Shown here in pieces: positions 23,967 to 32,625 of a stretch of 64,000 nt of DNA. The position numbers and the translations under genes are program-made. Position 1 is the stretch's first letter, and each line of letters opens with the position of its first letter. Source of the stretch: a bacterium (GTDB lineage: Bacteria; Krumholzibacteriota; Krumholzibacteriia; LZORAL124-64-63); contig JAAEOA010000161.1 of assembly GCA_024223715.1 (NCBI GenBank), forward strand, positions 1 through 64,000, given 5' to 3'. The notes below the pieces were generated by a model that saw only the letters and a program-made list of their open reading frames with translations, was not told where the DNA came from and searched no databases.

Positions 23967-24446
23967 TCAGTCCAGACTGTCCAGCAAACTCTCCAGTTGC
24001 AGGCGAACACTGGTCAGGGTGTAAGGATCGTCCGGATGATCTTCCTGGCCGGGATGGTTGAACATAGGCCGTTCCAGATATTGCCGGCCCCAACGCACGT
24101 CGGCAGCCCGTACCAGATCCTGCATTTGCGAGTTAGAGGCAAGAAGAAGGGGCAGCCACTCCTTGAGAACATTTTCCGGAGATATTGGGTGTTTTTCCAG
24201 CAGGGAAATGTTACCGGCCAGACGAGCAAAAAGTTCAGCTCGCAGGGATCCTTCGGAATCGTAGAGGTTATTTTCCAGAATAGAACCAAGGTCCATTAAG
24301 GTTTGCTGGGATTGAGGAATGGGAGAGGCCCCTTTCAGATTCCCGCTTCCGGCCCGGCCAATGGCATCGGCCAGACTGAACTTTCGTTCTCGCCTGATTT
24401 CCTTTTCCGCATCTTCTGTGGTATCTTTTTTTCTGTCCTTACTCAT
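23967..24446 (-). CDS. conserved hypothetical protein
   Basis: A 159-residue soluble protein of unknown family. The N-terminus is charged (many K, E and D in residues 1-25). The body is mostly helical (about 55-120, rich in Leu), and the tail is acidic. It has no signal, membrane segment or cysteine. Its stop directly abuts the stop of the HAD gene. The ATG at 24446 is chosen because an upstream extension would run across the divergent methyltransferase start; no strong ribosome site is visible. Confidence 0.6.
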   Translation of the reverse strand: MSKDRKKDTTEDAEKEIRRERKFSLADAIGRAGSGNLKGASPIPQSQQTLMDLGSILENNLYDSEGSLRAELFARLAGNISLLEKHPISPENVLKEWLPLLLASNSQMQDLVRAADVRWGRQYLERPMFNHPGQEDHPDDPYTLTSVRLQLESLLDSLD

Positions 24447-24476
24447 GCAGTGAAAATAACAAAGGATTGCCTGGTT

Positions 24477-25253
24477 TTGAAGTCCGGAAAGCCAACCAAA
24501 GAAAATTCCACCAACCCAATGCCGCACCTTGCTGCCGGTATTCCCGCTTCAGGGGGACAGTTAATTCTGCACCGCCGGGCCCGATTGCTCAAGATGCTGC
24601 ACCCCGACCCCGGAGGCCTGCTTTTGGATTTTGGTTGCGGGAATGGGGCCCAAACTCTGCTTCTGGCCGATTCTTTTGACCAAATCTACGGAGTGGATAT
24701 AAACGAAAGCTTTTTAAAGGGCTATCAGGACATCTTGCGGAACTCTCCTTTGAATTCAATGACCAGCTTGTTGGCTACCGGAGGTCAGCCGGTTGATTTA
24801 CCTTCCGATTGCATTGACCTGGCCACTTCGTTTACGGTCCTGGAGCATGTCCCGGATGAAAAGCCGGTGTTGAAAGACCTGCACCGTTTGCTCAAACCTG
24901 ATGGGAAATTAATGGTAACGGTGCCCAACCGGTGGTGGATATTCGAAACTCATGGGGCCAATTTGCCTCTGCTGCCCTGGAATAGGGTGCCTTTTGTCAG
25001 CTGGTGGCCCAAGAAATTGCATGACCGATTTGCCAGAGCTCGAATTTACCGGCGGGCTGAGATTTGCAAGCTGGTTCAGGAAGCTGGATTTAAAGTCGAT
25101 GAAGTGTTTTACATGACGGCTCCGCTTGATGTAATAAAATGGGCTCCGCTGAGGAATTTCCTCCGGAAAACCCTGTTCCGTGGTGATCGCAGCAATTTCC
25201 CCTTTATGGCTACTGAAATTGTTGTTTTCGCGAGTAAAGAGCCTCTTGGTTAG
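24477..25253 (+). CDS. class I SAM-dependent methyltransferase
   Basis: About 258 residues. Motif I LLDFGCGNGAQT, an acidic residue in YGVDINES (motif II) and the post-motif FTVLEHVPD identify a Methyltransf_11-type enzyme. Late aromatic segments (RWWIFETHG, PFVSWWPKK) resemble methyltransferases acting on polyketide, quinone or lipid substrates; the substrate is unknown. The start is uncertain: TTG at 24477 has AAAGGA ten bases upstream, GTG at 24450 and ATG at 24546 are alternatives. The gene is 25 bp before the oligopeptidase. Confidence 0.8.
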   Translation: MKSGKPTKENSTNPMPHLAAGIPASGGQLILHRRARLLKMLHPDPGGLLLDFGCGNGAQTLLLADSFDQIYGVDINESFLKGYQDILRNSPLNSMTSLLATGGQPVDLPSDCIDLATSFTVLEHVPDEKPVLKDLHRLLKPDGKLMVTVPNRWWIFETHGANLPLLPWNRVPFVSWWPKKLHDRFARARIYRRAEICKLVQEAGFKVDEVFYMTAPLDVIKWAPLRNFLRKTLFRGDRSNFPFMATEIVVFASKEPLG

Positions 25254-25278
25254 GGTAAAAAATGTGTTGGGAGCAGGA

Positions 25279-27405
25279 ATGAAAACCTTGTTGAAAGTGG
25301 TACTGATAATGGTTTTTGGTGGAATTATTAACGGTGGGTGCAGTTCTTCGCAGAATCAACAGACTCCCGAGCCTCCCCGTGCTGAAATAAAGCCTCACGA
25401 ACTGACTTCTCATGGAGAAAAAAGGATTGATAATTATTACTGGCTGCGGGAGAAAGAAAATCCGGAAGTAATATCTTACATCGAAGCTGAAAATAAATAT
25501 TTACAAGAGGTCATGGCCCCCACGGAAAATTTGCAGAAAACTCTTTTTGCTGAAATGAAAAACAGAATTAAGAAAGATGATTCTTCCGTCCCATATTTGT
25601 ACAACGGTTTTTGGTATTACACTCGTTTTGAAGCCGGTTCCGAGTATGCAATTTATTGTCGTCGAGCTGATGGAAGCGAAACAGAAGAGGTCACGGTTAA
25701 TGGAAATTCCCTGGCCTCTAAAGATGGATATTTTTCCATCACCGGAGTTGAAATCAGTGCTAATTCCAAATATTTGGTTTTTGGTATTGATACCGAAGGC
25801 CGGCGTTTTTACACTCTAAAAATTAAAGATTTACAAAGCGGCAAAATCTTACCGGAGGTTATTGCCAATGTTACTGGCGAATCGGCCTGGGCAGCTGACA
25901 GCAAAACCTTGTTTTATACTCGCCAGGACCCGGAAACCCTGCGCAGCTATCAGGTTTGGCGGCACGAGCTGGGTACAGACAGCAGCCAGGATGTCATGGT
26001 TTTCGAAGAAACAGATGATACTTTTGACGTGAGTATTTCCCAAACCAAAAGTGAAAAATATTTGGTTATTACTTCTTCCCAAACGTTGAGTACCGAAATC
26101 AGAATTCTGGAATCGGACAATCCGTTTGGACCGTGGAGAATATTCCAGGAACGACAAAGAGATCATGAATATCATTTGGAACATCAAGACGATCGTTTTG
26201 TCATTCTAACCAATCATGAAGCCAAGAACTTCCGACTTATGGAATGTCCTTTGACCAAGACCGACCTGGATTCATGGACAGAAGTAATCCCTCACCGGGA
26301 TCATGTTTATTTGGAGAATTTTGAAGTTTTTAATAACTGGCTGGTTCTGGAGGAAAGATTCGATGGGCTAACCCATTTGATGATCTCACCGAACGATGGT
26401 TCAGAACCACAGTCAATGCAATTCTCCGATCCAACCTGGACAGTGTGGCTGTCTACGAATGTGAACATGGATTCAAACGTCCTCAGGTTTGGCTATTCAA
26501 GTTTGACCACGCCCAATTCCATTTTCGATTTTGATATGATCAACGGTGAGAAAACCCAGCTCAAGCAAACCGAAGTTTTGGGCGATTTCGACTCTGAAAA
26601 TTATGAATCTGAATACTTGCAGGTTCCTGCCAGAGACGGAATTCTGGTTCCGGTTTCACTTGTTTACCGCAAGGGTTTGAAAAAAGACGGTAAAAACCCC
26701 TTGTTACTTTATGCCTACGGATCCTATGGCTACAGCATGGATGCCAGTTTCAGCAGCAATCAGCTAAGTCTCCTGGATCGTGGTTTTGTTTACGCAATTG
26801 CCCACATTCGTGGCGGCGAAGAAAAAGGAAGAACCTGGTACGAAGACGGCAAGCTTCTGAAAAAGAAAAATACTTTCACCGATTTTATTGATTGTGGTCA
26901 GTACCTGACCAACCAGCAATATACTTCCAGTGATCGTCTGTTTGCCATGGGTGGCTCGGCTGGTGGTTTGCTCATGGGAGCGATAATGAACATGTCTGCG
27001 GAAACCTGGAGGGGTATTGTTGCTCATGTTCCCTGGGTCGATGTAGTCACCACCATGGAAGATGACAGCATTCCGCTGACCACCAGTGAATACGACGAGT
27101 GGGGAAATCCGGCGGACGAAGAATATTACCGCTACATGCTTTCCTACAGTCCGTACGATAATGTTACAGAAATGGATTATCCGGCAACACTGGTAACCAG
27201 TGGCCTGCACGACAGTCAGGTTCAGTACTGGGAACCGACGAAGTGGGTGGCCCGTCTGCGTGCGCATAAAACAGACAATAATCCTTTATTCTTGAAGACC
27301 AATATGGCGGCTGGACATGGGGGAGCATCGGGTCGCTTCCGTCGTTTGGAAGAAACGGCTCTCTCGTATGCCTTCATGCTGGATCTCTTGGGAATTAAGG
27401 AATAA
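25279..27405 (+). CDS. S9 family oligopeptidase B-like serine peptidase, probable lipoprotein
   Basis: A 708-residue prolyl oligopeptidase-family enzyme. A short signal ends in INGGC, a loose lipobox, so anchoring to a membrane is inferred. A seven-bladed propeller (about 45-430) precedes the alpha/beta hydrolase domain with S560 (GGSAGG), D645 (LHDSQ) and H680 (AGHGGAS). The layout and motifs fit oligopeptidase B (PtrB), which cleaves short peptides after basic residues. GGGAGCAGG before the ATG fixes the start. The 3' end overlaps the convergent gene by 11 bp. Confidence 0.9.
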   Translation: MKTLLKVVLIMVFGGIINGGCSSSQNQQTPEPPRAEIKPHELTSHGEKRIDNYYWLREKENPEVISYIEAENKYLQEVMAPTENLQKTLFAEMKNRIKKDDSSVPYLYNGFWYYTRFEAGSEYAIYCRRADGSETEEVTVNGNSLASKDGYFSITGVEISANSKYLVFGIDTEGRRFYTLKIKDLQSGKILPEVIANVTGESAWAADSKTLFYTRQDPETLRSYQVWRHELGTDSSQDVMVFEETDDTFDVSISQTKSEKYLVITSSQTLSTEIRILESDNPFGPWRIFQERQRDHEYHLEHQDDRFVILTNHEAKNFRLMECPLTKTDLDSWTEVIPHRDHVYLENFEVFNNWLVLEERFDGLTHLMISPNDGSEPQSMQFSDPTWTVWLSTNVNMDSNVLRFGYSSLTTPNSIFDFDMINGEKTQLKQTEVLGDFDSENYESEYLQVPARDGILVPVSLVYRKGLKKDGKNPLLLYAYGSYGYSMDASFSSNQLSLLDRGFVYAIAHIRGGEEKGRTWYEDGKLLKKKNTFTDFIDCGQYLTNQQYTSSDRLFAMGGSAGGLLMGAIMNMSAETWRGIVAHVPWVDVVTTMEDDSIPLTTSEYDEWGNPADEEYYRYMLSYSPYDNVTEMDYPATLVTSGLHDSQVQYWEPTKWVARLRAHKTDNNPLFLKTNMAAGHGGASGRFRRLEETALSYAFMLDLLGIKE

Positions 27406-28135
27406 GCGTAGCTTTTTGAACCAGCCTGATGGGGCCATTCTCACCCAGGGCATTCATGACAAAGAAATAAACCCCGCCCGGTTGGGTTCCGCCATTGTTG
27501 TCGGTCCCATTCCAGTGTACCTGGTGGTTTCCCGCTTCAAGGTTGGCCTCAACCAAAGTCTTAATATGGCGTCCCCGGGTGTCAAAAACCTGCAATTGAA
27601 CCCCGCTGTTCCGGACCAGACTGAACGACATTTCGCAGGAAGGGTTAAATGGGCTGGGGAAGGGTTTTTTCAGTTCCATGACCAGAGGAATCTGTTCGAC
27701 TGAGGTTGTGGATAGCAAAACTGTGAAGTTTTGAGTGGAAACAATAGTAGCATTCCCAAGAAGATCACGCACTTCCACTTGAAGGTGAACCTGTGAAGTT
27801 TGCACTTCAGGGGCAGTCCAGGTCCAGGTGTACTGATCAATATCGGGATACCAGCTGAAAGAGTCGGTGGGCTGCCCATCAATCCAGATCGCAGCTGTGA
27901 AGTCATTCTCGGTGGTGCCTGGATTGAGGTCGGAACTGGCCCAATGAAAAGTAATGGAATCTCCAGCATGCAGGACAATATTGTCAGCAATGGGGTCCAC
28001 TTCAAGTTCCGGGTTTACAGTATCGACCAAGGTGGATTCGCTAATACCAACACCAATGCCAGCGAGGCTGACGTCAACCAAGAACGTTAGCTGGATACAG
28101 GTGAAGATAAGAATCATCCATAAAGGCCGAAACAC
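27395..28135 (-). CDS. small secreted Ig-like protein with C-terminal sorting domain
   Basis: A 246-residue exported protein. A signal peptide (about 1-25, SLAG) is followed by one Ig/fibronectin-like beta domain (about 45-140) and then a FlgD-like C-terminal domain (PFPSPFNPSCEMSF to KATLIP). It starts at GTG with GGAG seven bases upstream; ATG six codons later is the alternative. No enzymatic motif. It probably serves as a surface or adhesive protein. Confidence 0.75.
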   Translation of the reverse strand: MFRPLWMILIFTCIQLTFLVDVSLAGIGVGISESTLVDTVNPELEVDPIADNIVLHAGDSITFHWASSDLNPGTTENDFTAAIWIDGQPTDSFSWYPDIDQYTWTWTAPEVQTSQVHLQVEVRDLLGNATIVSTQNFTVLLSTTSVEQIPLVMELKKPFPSPFNPSCEMSFSLVRNSGVQLQVFDTRGRHIKTLVEANLEAGNHQVHWNGTDNNGGTQPGGVYFFVMNALGENGPIRLVQKATLIP

Positions 28136-28225
28136 AGAAGAACTCCAAAATGTTGGGAAAAAACTGAATACCCTGATAGTATAGCACGTTTTATCAATTT
28201 TTAATAGTGGGCGGGTGTTTTTACC

Positions 28226-28260
28226 AAAAAAAAGTCGGGTCCCAAGGACCCGACTTTTTT
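28226..28260. terminator. bidirectional terminator
   Basis: A perfect 10-bp stem AGTCGGGTCC/GGACCCGACT with loop CAA is flanked by A7 on one side and T6 on the other. It ends the gene at 28280 (minus strand). Confidence 0.9.
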
Positions 28261-28279
28261 AATTCAAACAGGAACCAGA

Positions 28280-28858
28280 TTACCGGTACAGACTTTTCAG
28301 GTTGTCGAAGGAAGTGGCTTGGGTAGCAACTACGTCTTCAACCAGGTTGATGCCGGAAGCAGGTCCGTCAGAAGCACTCAGGCCGAATCCAATTTCTGCG
28401 CCGTTAGCCAGAAGGACAACGGGGAAGGCAGGATCAACAGAACTGGGGTTGGTGCCACGCAGGGTGAACTTGACAGGCTCGTTAGTAGCGGACATGTACA
28501 GAACACTGATGGTCGCGAGCAGGGTAACATCACTGGTCAGGGTGGGGCTACCGAATCCAACGATCATATTGTCAGCGGATCCAACATTCAGAGCTTGAGG
28601 ATTAGCGAAAACAGTGTTCAAAACCTGACCAGGACCCTCCATGAGGTAACCAGCTTCGAAGCCGAACAGTTCTTCGAAGGTTGGGTTGGTGATAACAAGG
28701 TACATCATTTCGGTGCTGTAAGGGGCGACACCAGTGATTTGAGGAATGTCAGCGTCCATGTCGAAGTACAGGCCCATCATGTCAGCGTCGGGATCCACAA
28801 TAGCGAAAGCGGAAGTGGCCACGAACAATGTAAGCATTAGAACTATCAGTTTTTTCAT
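28280..28858 (-). CDS. small secreted protein with C-terminal SFDNLKSLYR motif
   Basis: A 192-residue protein with a signal peptide (1-19, ATSAFA). The body is beta-rich and low in charge (Ig-like/cohesin-like appearance, with a repeated V-x-L-L-A-T-I-S-V pattern) and has no known catalytic motif. The last 11 residues, TSFDNLKSLYR, resemble the end of the protein at 34702-35385 (VSFEGIKALYR). AGGAGT precedes the ATG at 28858. A terminator follows closely and a -10-like TATAAT lies about 170 bp upstream, so it is monocistronic. Confidence 0.75.
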   Translation of the reverse strand: MKKLIVLMLTLFVATSAFAIVDPDADMMGLYFDMDADIPQITGVAPYSTEMMYLVITNPTFEELFGFEAGYLMEGPGQVLNTVFANPQALNVGSADNMIVGFGSPTLTSDVTLLATISVLYMSATNEPVKFTLRGTNPSSVDPAFPVVLLANGAEIGFGLSASDGPASGINLVEDVVATQATSFDNLKSLYR

Positions 28859-29024
28859 TTTGCAAGACTCCTGTTGAATGCAGGAAAAGTTTTCTGGTTT
28901 GGTGCGCGAAATCGCAATGAGCTGCTCTGCCTGCACCTGAGCAACCATCCAAACATAGAATAGCGAGTGTCTGATAAGTAAAAAACTCCGATTCTCAATG
29001 GAGATTTTCCTACCGACAGAAGCC

Positions 29025-29030
29025 ATTATA
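29025..29030 (-). promoter_or_regulatory. possible -10 element of the secreted-protein gene
   Basis: The minus strand reads TATAAT about 167 bp before the ATG at 28858. The -35 is weak. The implied leader is long and contains no recognised riboswitch. Confidence 0.35.
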
Positions 29031-29109
29031 TCACATTTGGTATGATTTGTTTAGTAAAAAAAACAATAATTTGAATAAAGAGGTGGTTGGCCCGTGATGG
29101 AAACCGGTT

Positions 29110-32100
29110 TTATCGCCCTGGTTTTTGAGTTTTTCTTTTTAAATTGTCCGTTTGGTACTGGGAGTTGTCGGCGTGGGAGATTAGTAGAGCTTTTGAATCC
29201 AGTAGATTTGCAGGATTATCCACTGAATGAGTCTGGATAGCCCGATAAGAGAGGGCGGCCAGCAGCAATTCGAAGGCTTCTTTATTAAAATATTCCACAT
29301 TTTGGTGAACATTGGTTTGCAGATATTTTTTCCAACAGGGTTTCTGGAGCATTTTCGGAAGCCAGGAAATTTCACCACGACCCATTTTCTTGATAATTGG
29401 CGGGCTTTCGGACAGGATTTCAGCCATCCAGACCGTTGACCAGGCCAGTTGTGAATTTCCTGTCCACTGGGAAATAATCTGGGCTAATTCAGTCAAAATA
29501 AGCTGAAAGTCGGTGGGACTGGGGTCAGACTCAGTCCAGGGTTCGGGTAAATCCAGGAGCACATTAGCCAGATAATTGGCTTGCAGAATGCGGCTGCCGG
29601 GCAATTGATCCAATAATTCCTGCAATTCAGCAAGGGTTCCGGGGCCCAAATTGCATTGGGTCTGGATTTTTAGAAACAGTGATTCGCAACGGCCTTTTTT
29701 TGGTGACGAGCCCTCTGTGGAAGTGGTTTCCTCCTTGAAAGGCAACTCTTCCAGCTCAGCCAAAATTTCTGGAGTCACTTTTTGGCTAATTTGCTGCAAA
29801 GCAGGGGCAATTTCTTTGCGCCGTCGGGCGGTATCCATTTCAGGAACACCCTGACCTGCCAATTCGGTGGCCAACTCAGTCCAGGAGCCGTCAACATCTT
29901 CGATCTTTCGGAAATTGACCAAAGCCCGGGACTGGTAACCGTTCAAGTGGGTATGAAATCCGTTGTATATAAGGTCAGAGCTTTTCTGCAGATACTCCAG
30001 GCCATCGCTGTGGTCACGGAAGAGGTACCAGATGTTGGACCCATCTTCCAGTTGCAGGGCTTCAGCAAGGGAGTGGCGAACCAGATTGGGATCTTCCGAG
30101 GAGGCTGTATTGACCGCAGAGCTGTGGCGTAAGGTCCCACTGGTTTCTTCGTAAGAGTTGTTGTAAATGATGAGCGCTTTTTCATCTCCAAATCTATTGG
30201 TATAGGCAAAGACGTTCTCATCGACATGATTGCCATCGGACTCAAAATCGAAAAGAGCAAAGTTTTCTGCTCCGCTGAAAAGATGTCGCAAGCGCATAAG
30301 GGGGAAAATCTCCCGCTCGTGACGGCGCACCATGTCTTCGTCGATGCTTTCATCCCAGCAGGCTTTTCGGTATTCCATACCGTACTTCTCACTGAAGCCT
30401 TCAACTTGACCGTGTCCAATCATTGGCAGGCCGGGAAGAGTTACCAGTAAAAGAGCGCAACCGAAATATTTATCCGAACGTCCAAATTGTTCGACAGCGG
30501 TTTTTTCGTCGGGGTTGTTCATGAAGTTGACAAAGCGTTGCAGCACGGCGGGACTGAATTCCAGAACGTTTTTCAAAGTTTGCCGGTACTTGGCATTGTC
30601 TTCCATTTTCAGCATGTTCATGAAGGCACTGTTGTAAACCCGGTGCATGCCAAGGGTGCGTACAAAATAGCCTTCCATGAGCCAGAAAGCTTCAGCCAGC
30701 AATAGAGTGTCCGGGGCTTCAGCTGCCACCCGGTCTACCACCTGACGCCAAAACTCTTCAGGGAAAACCCGGTTAAATTCTTCGCGACTCATGCCGTGTT
30801 CAGCACGGGAAGGAATGGCGCCGGCATCTCCCGGAGCGGGAAACCACAAACGCTGGTAATGTTTTTTGGCCAGAGTCATGGCTGCATCGAAACGAATGAT
30901 GGGGAACATGCGGGCCACATCGAGAATGACATCGGTGACGGCTTTGCGAACTTCTGGCAGCAGGAAATTCAGCTGGGCGGTATCGTTCCAGGGCATACTG
31001 GTGCCGTCGTTACCGTGGTAGATGTAGCGGGTGTGCCCGGATTGGTTGTCCACCCTCTGGAAGACCACCGATGCGTCGCTCTGGTCCCAATAACCATCTT
31101 CAATGCGCACCGAAACGTTGGGGTTTTCGCAAAGGTCGCCGCCGGTGAAATTGTAGGCGGGAAAGGGAGGGTTCGCGGCCTGCAGAAACCAGTCCGGATG
31201 TTCCACAATCCAGTTACTATCAATTCCCATGTGGTTGGGGACCATGTCGCTGGCCAGTCGGATGCCTCGTTGTTCGGCCCGGTCCGATAAGTTTTTATAG
31301 GCTTCCTGCCCGCCTAAATCCTGAGCGATTTTGTAATCACGCAGGGCATAAGCGCTGGCAGCGGCGTCGGCGTTGCCAAGATATTGTTTGATTAATCGGG
31401 AAGCTTCCGAGCGTTCCCACAGACCGATTAACCAGAGTCCGGTAATTCCCCAGCGGGCCAGTTTGTCCAGCTCTTCATCGGGTATCTCAGCCAGGGTTCG
31501 CACGGGGTAGCCGTACAATCGGGATAATTGATCCAGCCAAACATATACCGATTTGGCCATCAGAACGACGTTGCTCATCCAGTGGGCATCCTGGCTGAAA
31601 GCTTCGGGTTCGACCAGAGTATAATCGCTATCAGTTTCCCGATGCGAAAATTCCAGAACCTGGGGTGGACCCGGTTCACCGCTGCGGGTGGTGTCTTTTT
31701 CTTTCAGAACATCGAGAGCCATTTGCAGGCGGCGGGAAAGTTCTTCGGGTAATAAATGTGCCCAGGTCTGACGGATGAAATTGATTTGCCCGCTTAGGGA
31801 ATCGGGACTTGCCAGCATGGGTGAGCGCAGCAGGTGCAGCAGGCTGCCGCCACCTTTGCTACCGGTTTCATTATCTTCGAGGAAGTTTTCCAAACCAGTA
31901 ATGAAGGGTACAAAAGAAGCCTGGTGACGAAGCTCACTGTCGTCAAAAAGAGGTGCCGCCTCGGCTGCTGCGGGATTGGAAGTATTCAGAAAGAGAAGCA
32001 GCATTTCCAGGGTGGCCTGCTGGCGCCCACTGTTGCCCGGGCCAAGTGTTGGATGCAAAAAATCGTGGGCCGTTTTGCGGGCAAGTTGCACCTCCAGAGG

Positions 32101-32481
32101 AGGGAACAGGTCTACGAAAGAGCGAAAGAGAGCGCCTACTACTTCGGTGCCCAAATTCTTTTCGGCCCATTGGTGGCAGCGGTCCAAACAGTCGGGGTTG
32201 GTGTTTTGGAAATAGTCGATAGCAAGGTAACGCAGGACCTGGTTGATTGTGCGAAGGGCCAGCAAAGTTTCCGCGTGTATGGGGTGCTGGTTTTCACTTT
32301 GGCGGACGGGGTCATGATTGATTCGGTCACTCAGTTTTCGGATGTCGTAGCCGGGATCGTCCAGACCATGGGGCAGATCCCCGGAAAGAACAGAACGCAC
32401 GGCAAAGCGGTGCCAGGAGTCGTCCGAAAGGGGAAAACCAAAAACAAAGTACTCGGAAGCAGAAAATTTTTCATGATCCAT
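29110..32481 (-). CDS. large cytoplasmic GH13 (alpha-amylase family) enzyme
   Basis: A 1123-residue protein without signal peptide. The N-terminal 350 residues are helical and unrecognised. The GH13 (beta/alpha)8 barrel spans about 365-780: region I DMVPNH; region II with nucleophile D532 in RFDAAM; region III with acid/base E597 in LLAEAF; region IV with D658 in NNPDE. The last 340 residues are another helical region. The size and flanking domains are unusual for amylases. It may act on intracellular glycogen, trehalose or maltodextrin, but substrate and hydrolase-versus-transferase mode are not determinable here. The ribosome site at the chosen ATG is weak. Confidence 0.82.
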   Translation of the reverse strand: MDHEKFSASEYFVFGFPLSDDSWHRFAVRSVLSGDLPHGLDDPGYDIRKLSDRINHDPVRQSENQHPIHAETLLALRTINQVLRYLAIDYFQNTNPDCLDRCHQWAEKNLGTEVVGALFRSFVDLFPPLEVQLARKTAHDFLHPTLGPGNSGRQQATLEMLLLFLNTSNPAAAEAAPLFDDSELRHQASFVPFITGLENFLEDNETGSKGGGSLLHLLRSPMLASPDSLSGQINFIRQTWAHLLPEELSRRLQMALDVLKEKDTTRSGEPGPPQVLEFSHRETDSDYTLVEPEAFSQDAHWMSNVVLMAKSVYVWLDQLSRLYGYPVRTLAEIPDEELDKLARWGITGLWLIGLWERSEASRLIKQYLGNADAAASAYALRDYKIAQDLGGQEAYKNLSDRAEQRGIRLASDMVPNHMGIDSNWIVEHPDWFLQAANPPFPAYNFTGGDLCENPNVSVRIEDGYWDQSDASVVFQRVDNQSGHTRYIYHGNDGTSMPWNDTAQLNFLLPEVRKAVTDVILDVARMFPIIRFDAAMTLAKKHYQRLWFPAPGDAGAIPSRAEHGMSREEFNRVFPEEFWRQVVDRVAAEAPDTLLLAEAFWLMEGYFVRTLGMHRVYNSAFMNMLKMEDNAKYRQTLKNVLEFSPAVLQRFVNFMNNPDEKTAVEQFGRSDKYFGCALLLVTLPGLPMIGHGQVEGFSEKYGMEYRKACWDESIDEDMVRRHEREIFPLMRLRHLFSGAENFALFDFESDGNHVDENVFAYTNRFGDEKALIIYNNSYEETSGTLRHSSAVNTASSEDPNLVRHSLAEALQLEDGSNIWYLFRDHSDGLEYLQKSSDLIYNGFHTHLNGYQSRALVNFRKIEDVDGSWTELATELAGQGVPEMDTARRRKEIAPALQQISQKVTPEILAELEELPFKEETTSTEGSSPKKGRCESLFLKIQTQCNLGPGTLAELQELLDQLPGSRILQANYLANVLLDLPEPWTESDPSPTDFQLILTELAQIISQWTGNSQLAWSTVWMAEILSESPPIIKKMGRGEISWLPKMLQKPCWKKYLQTNVHQNVEYFNKEAFELLLAALSYRAIQTHSVDNPANLLDSKALLISHADNSQYQTDNLKRKTQKPGR

Positions 32482-32625
32482 GGTCGGCTGTCGCCCTTTC
32501 CTCTTGATTCCTGCGCTACAATCCGGATAATAAAAAAATGCAGCATGGCGGATCATTCATCGGAGTTTTACTCCCAGTGATCCGCACCCTATTATCAGGC
32601 CTAATCTGAAAATGACAAGGGCCTA

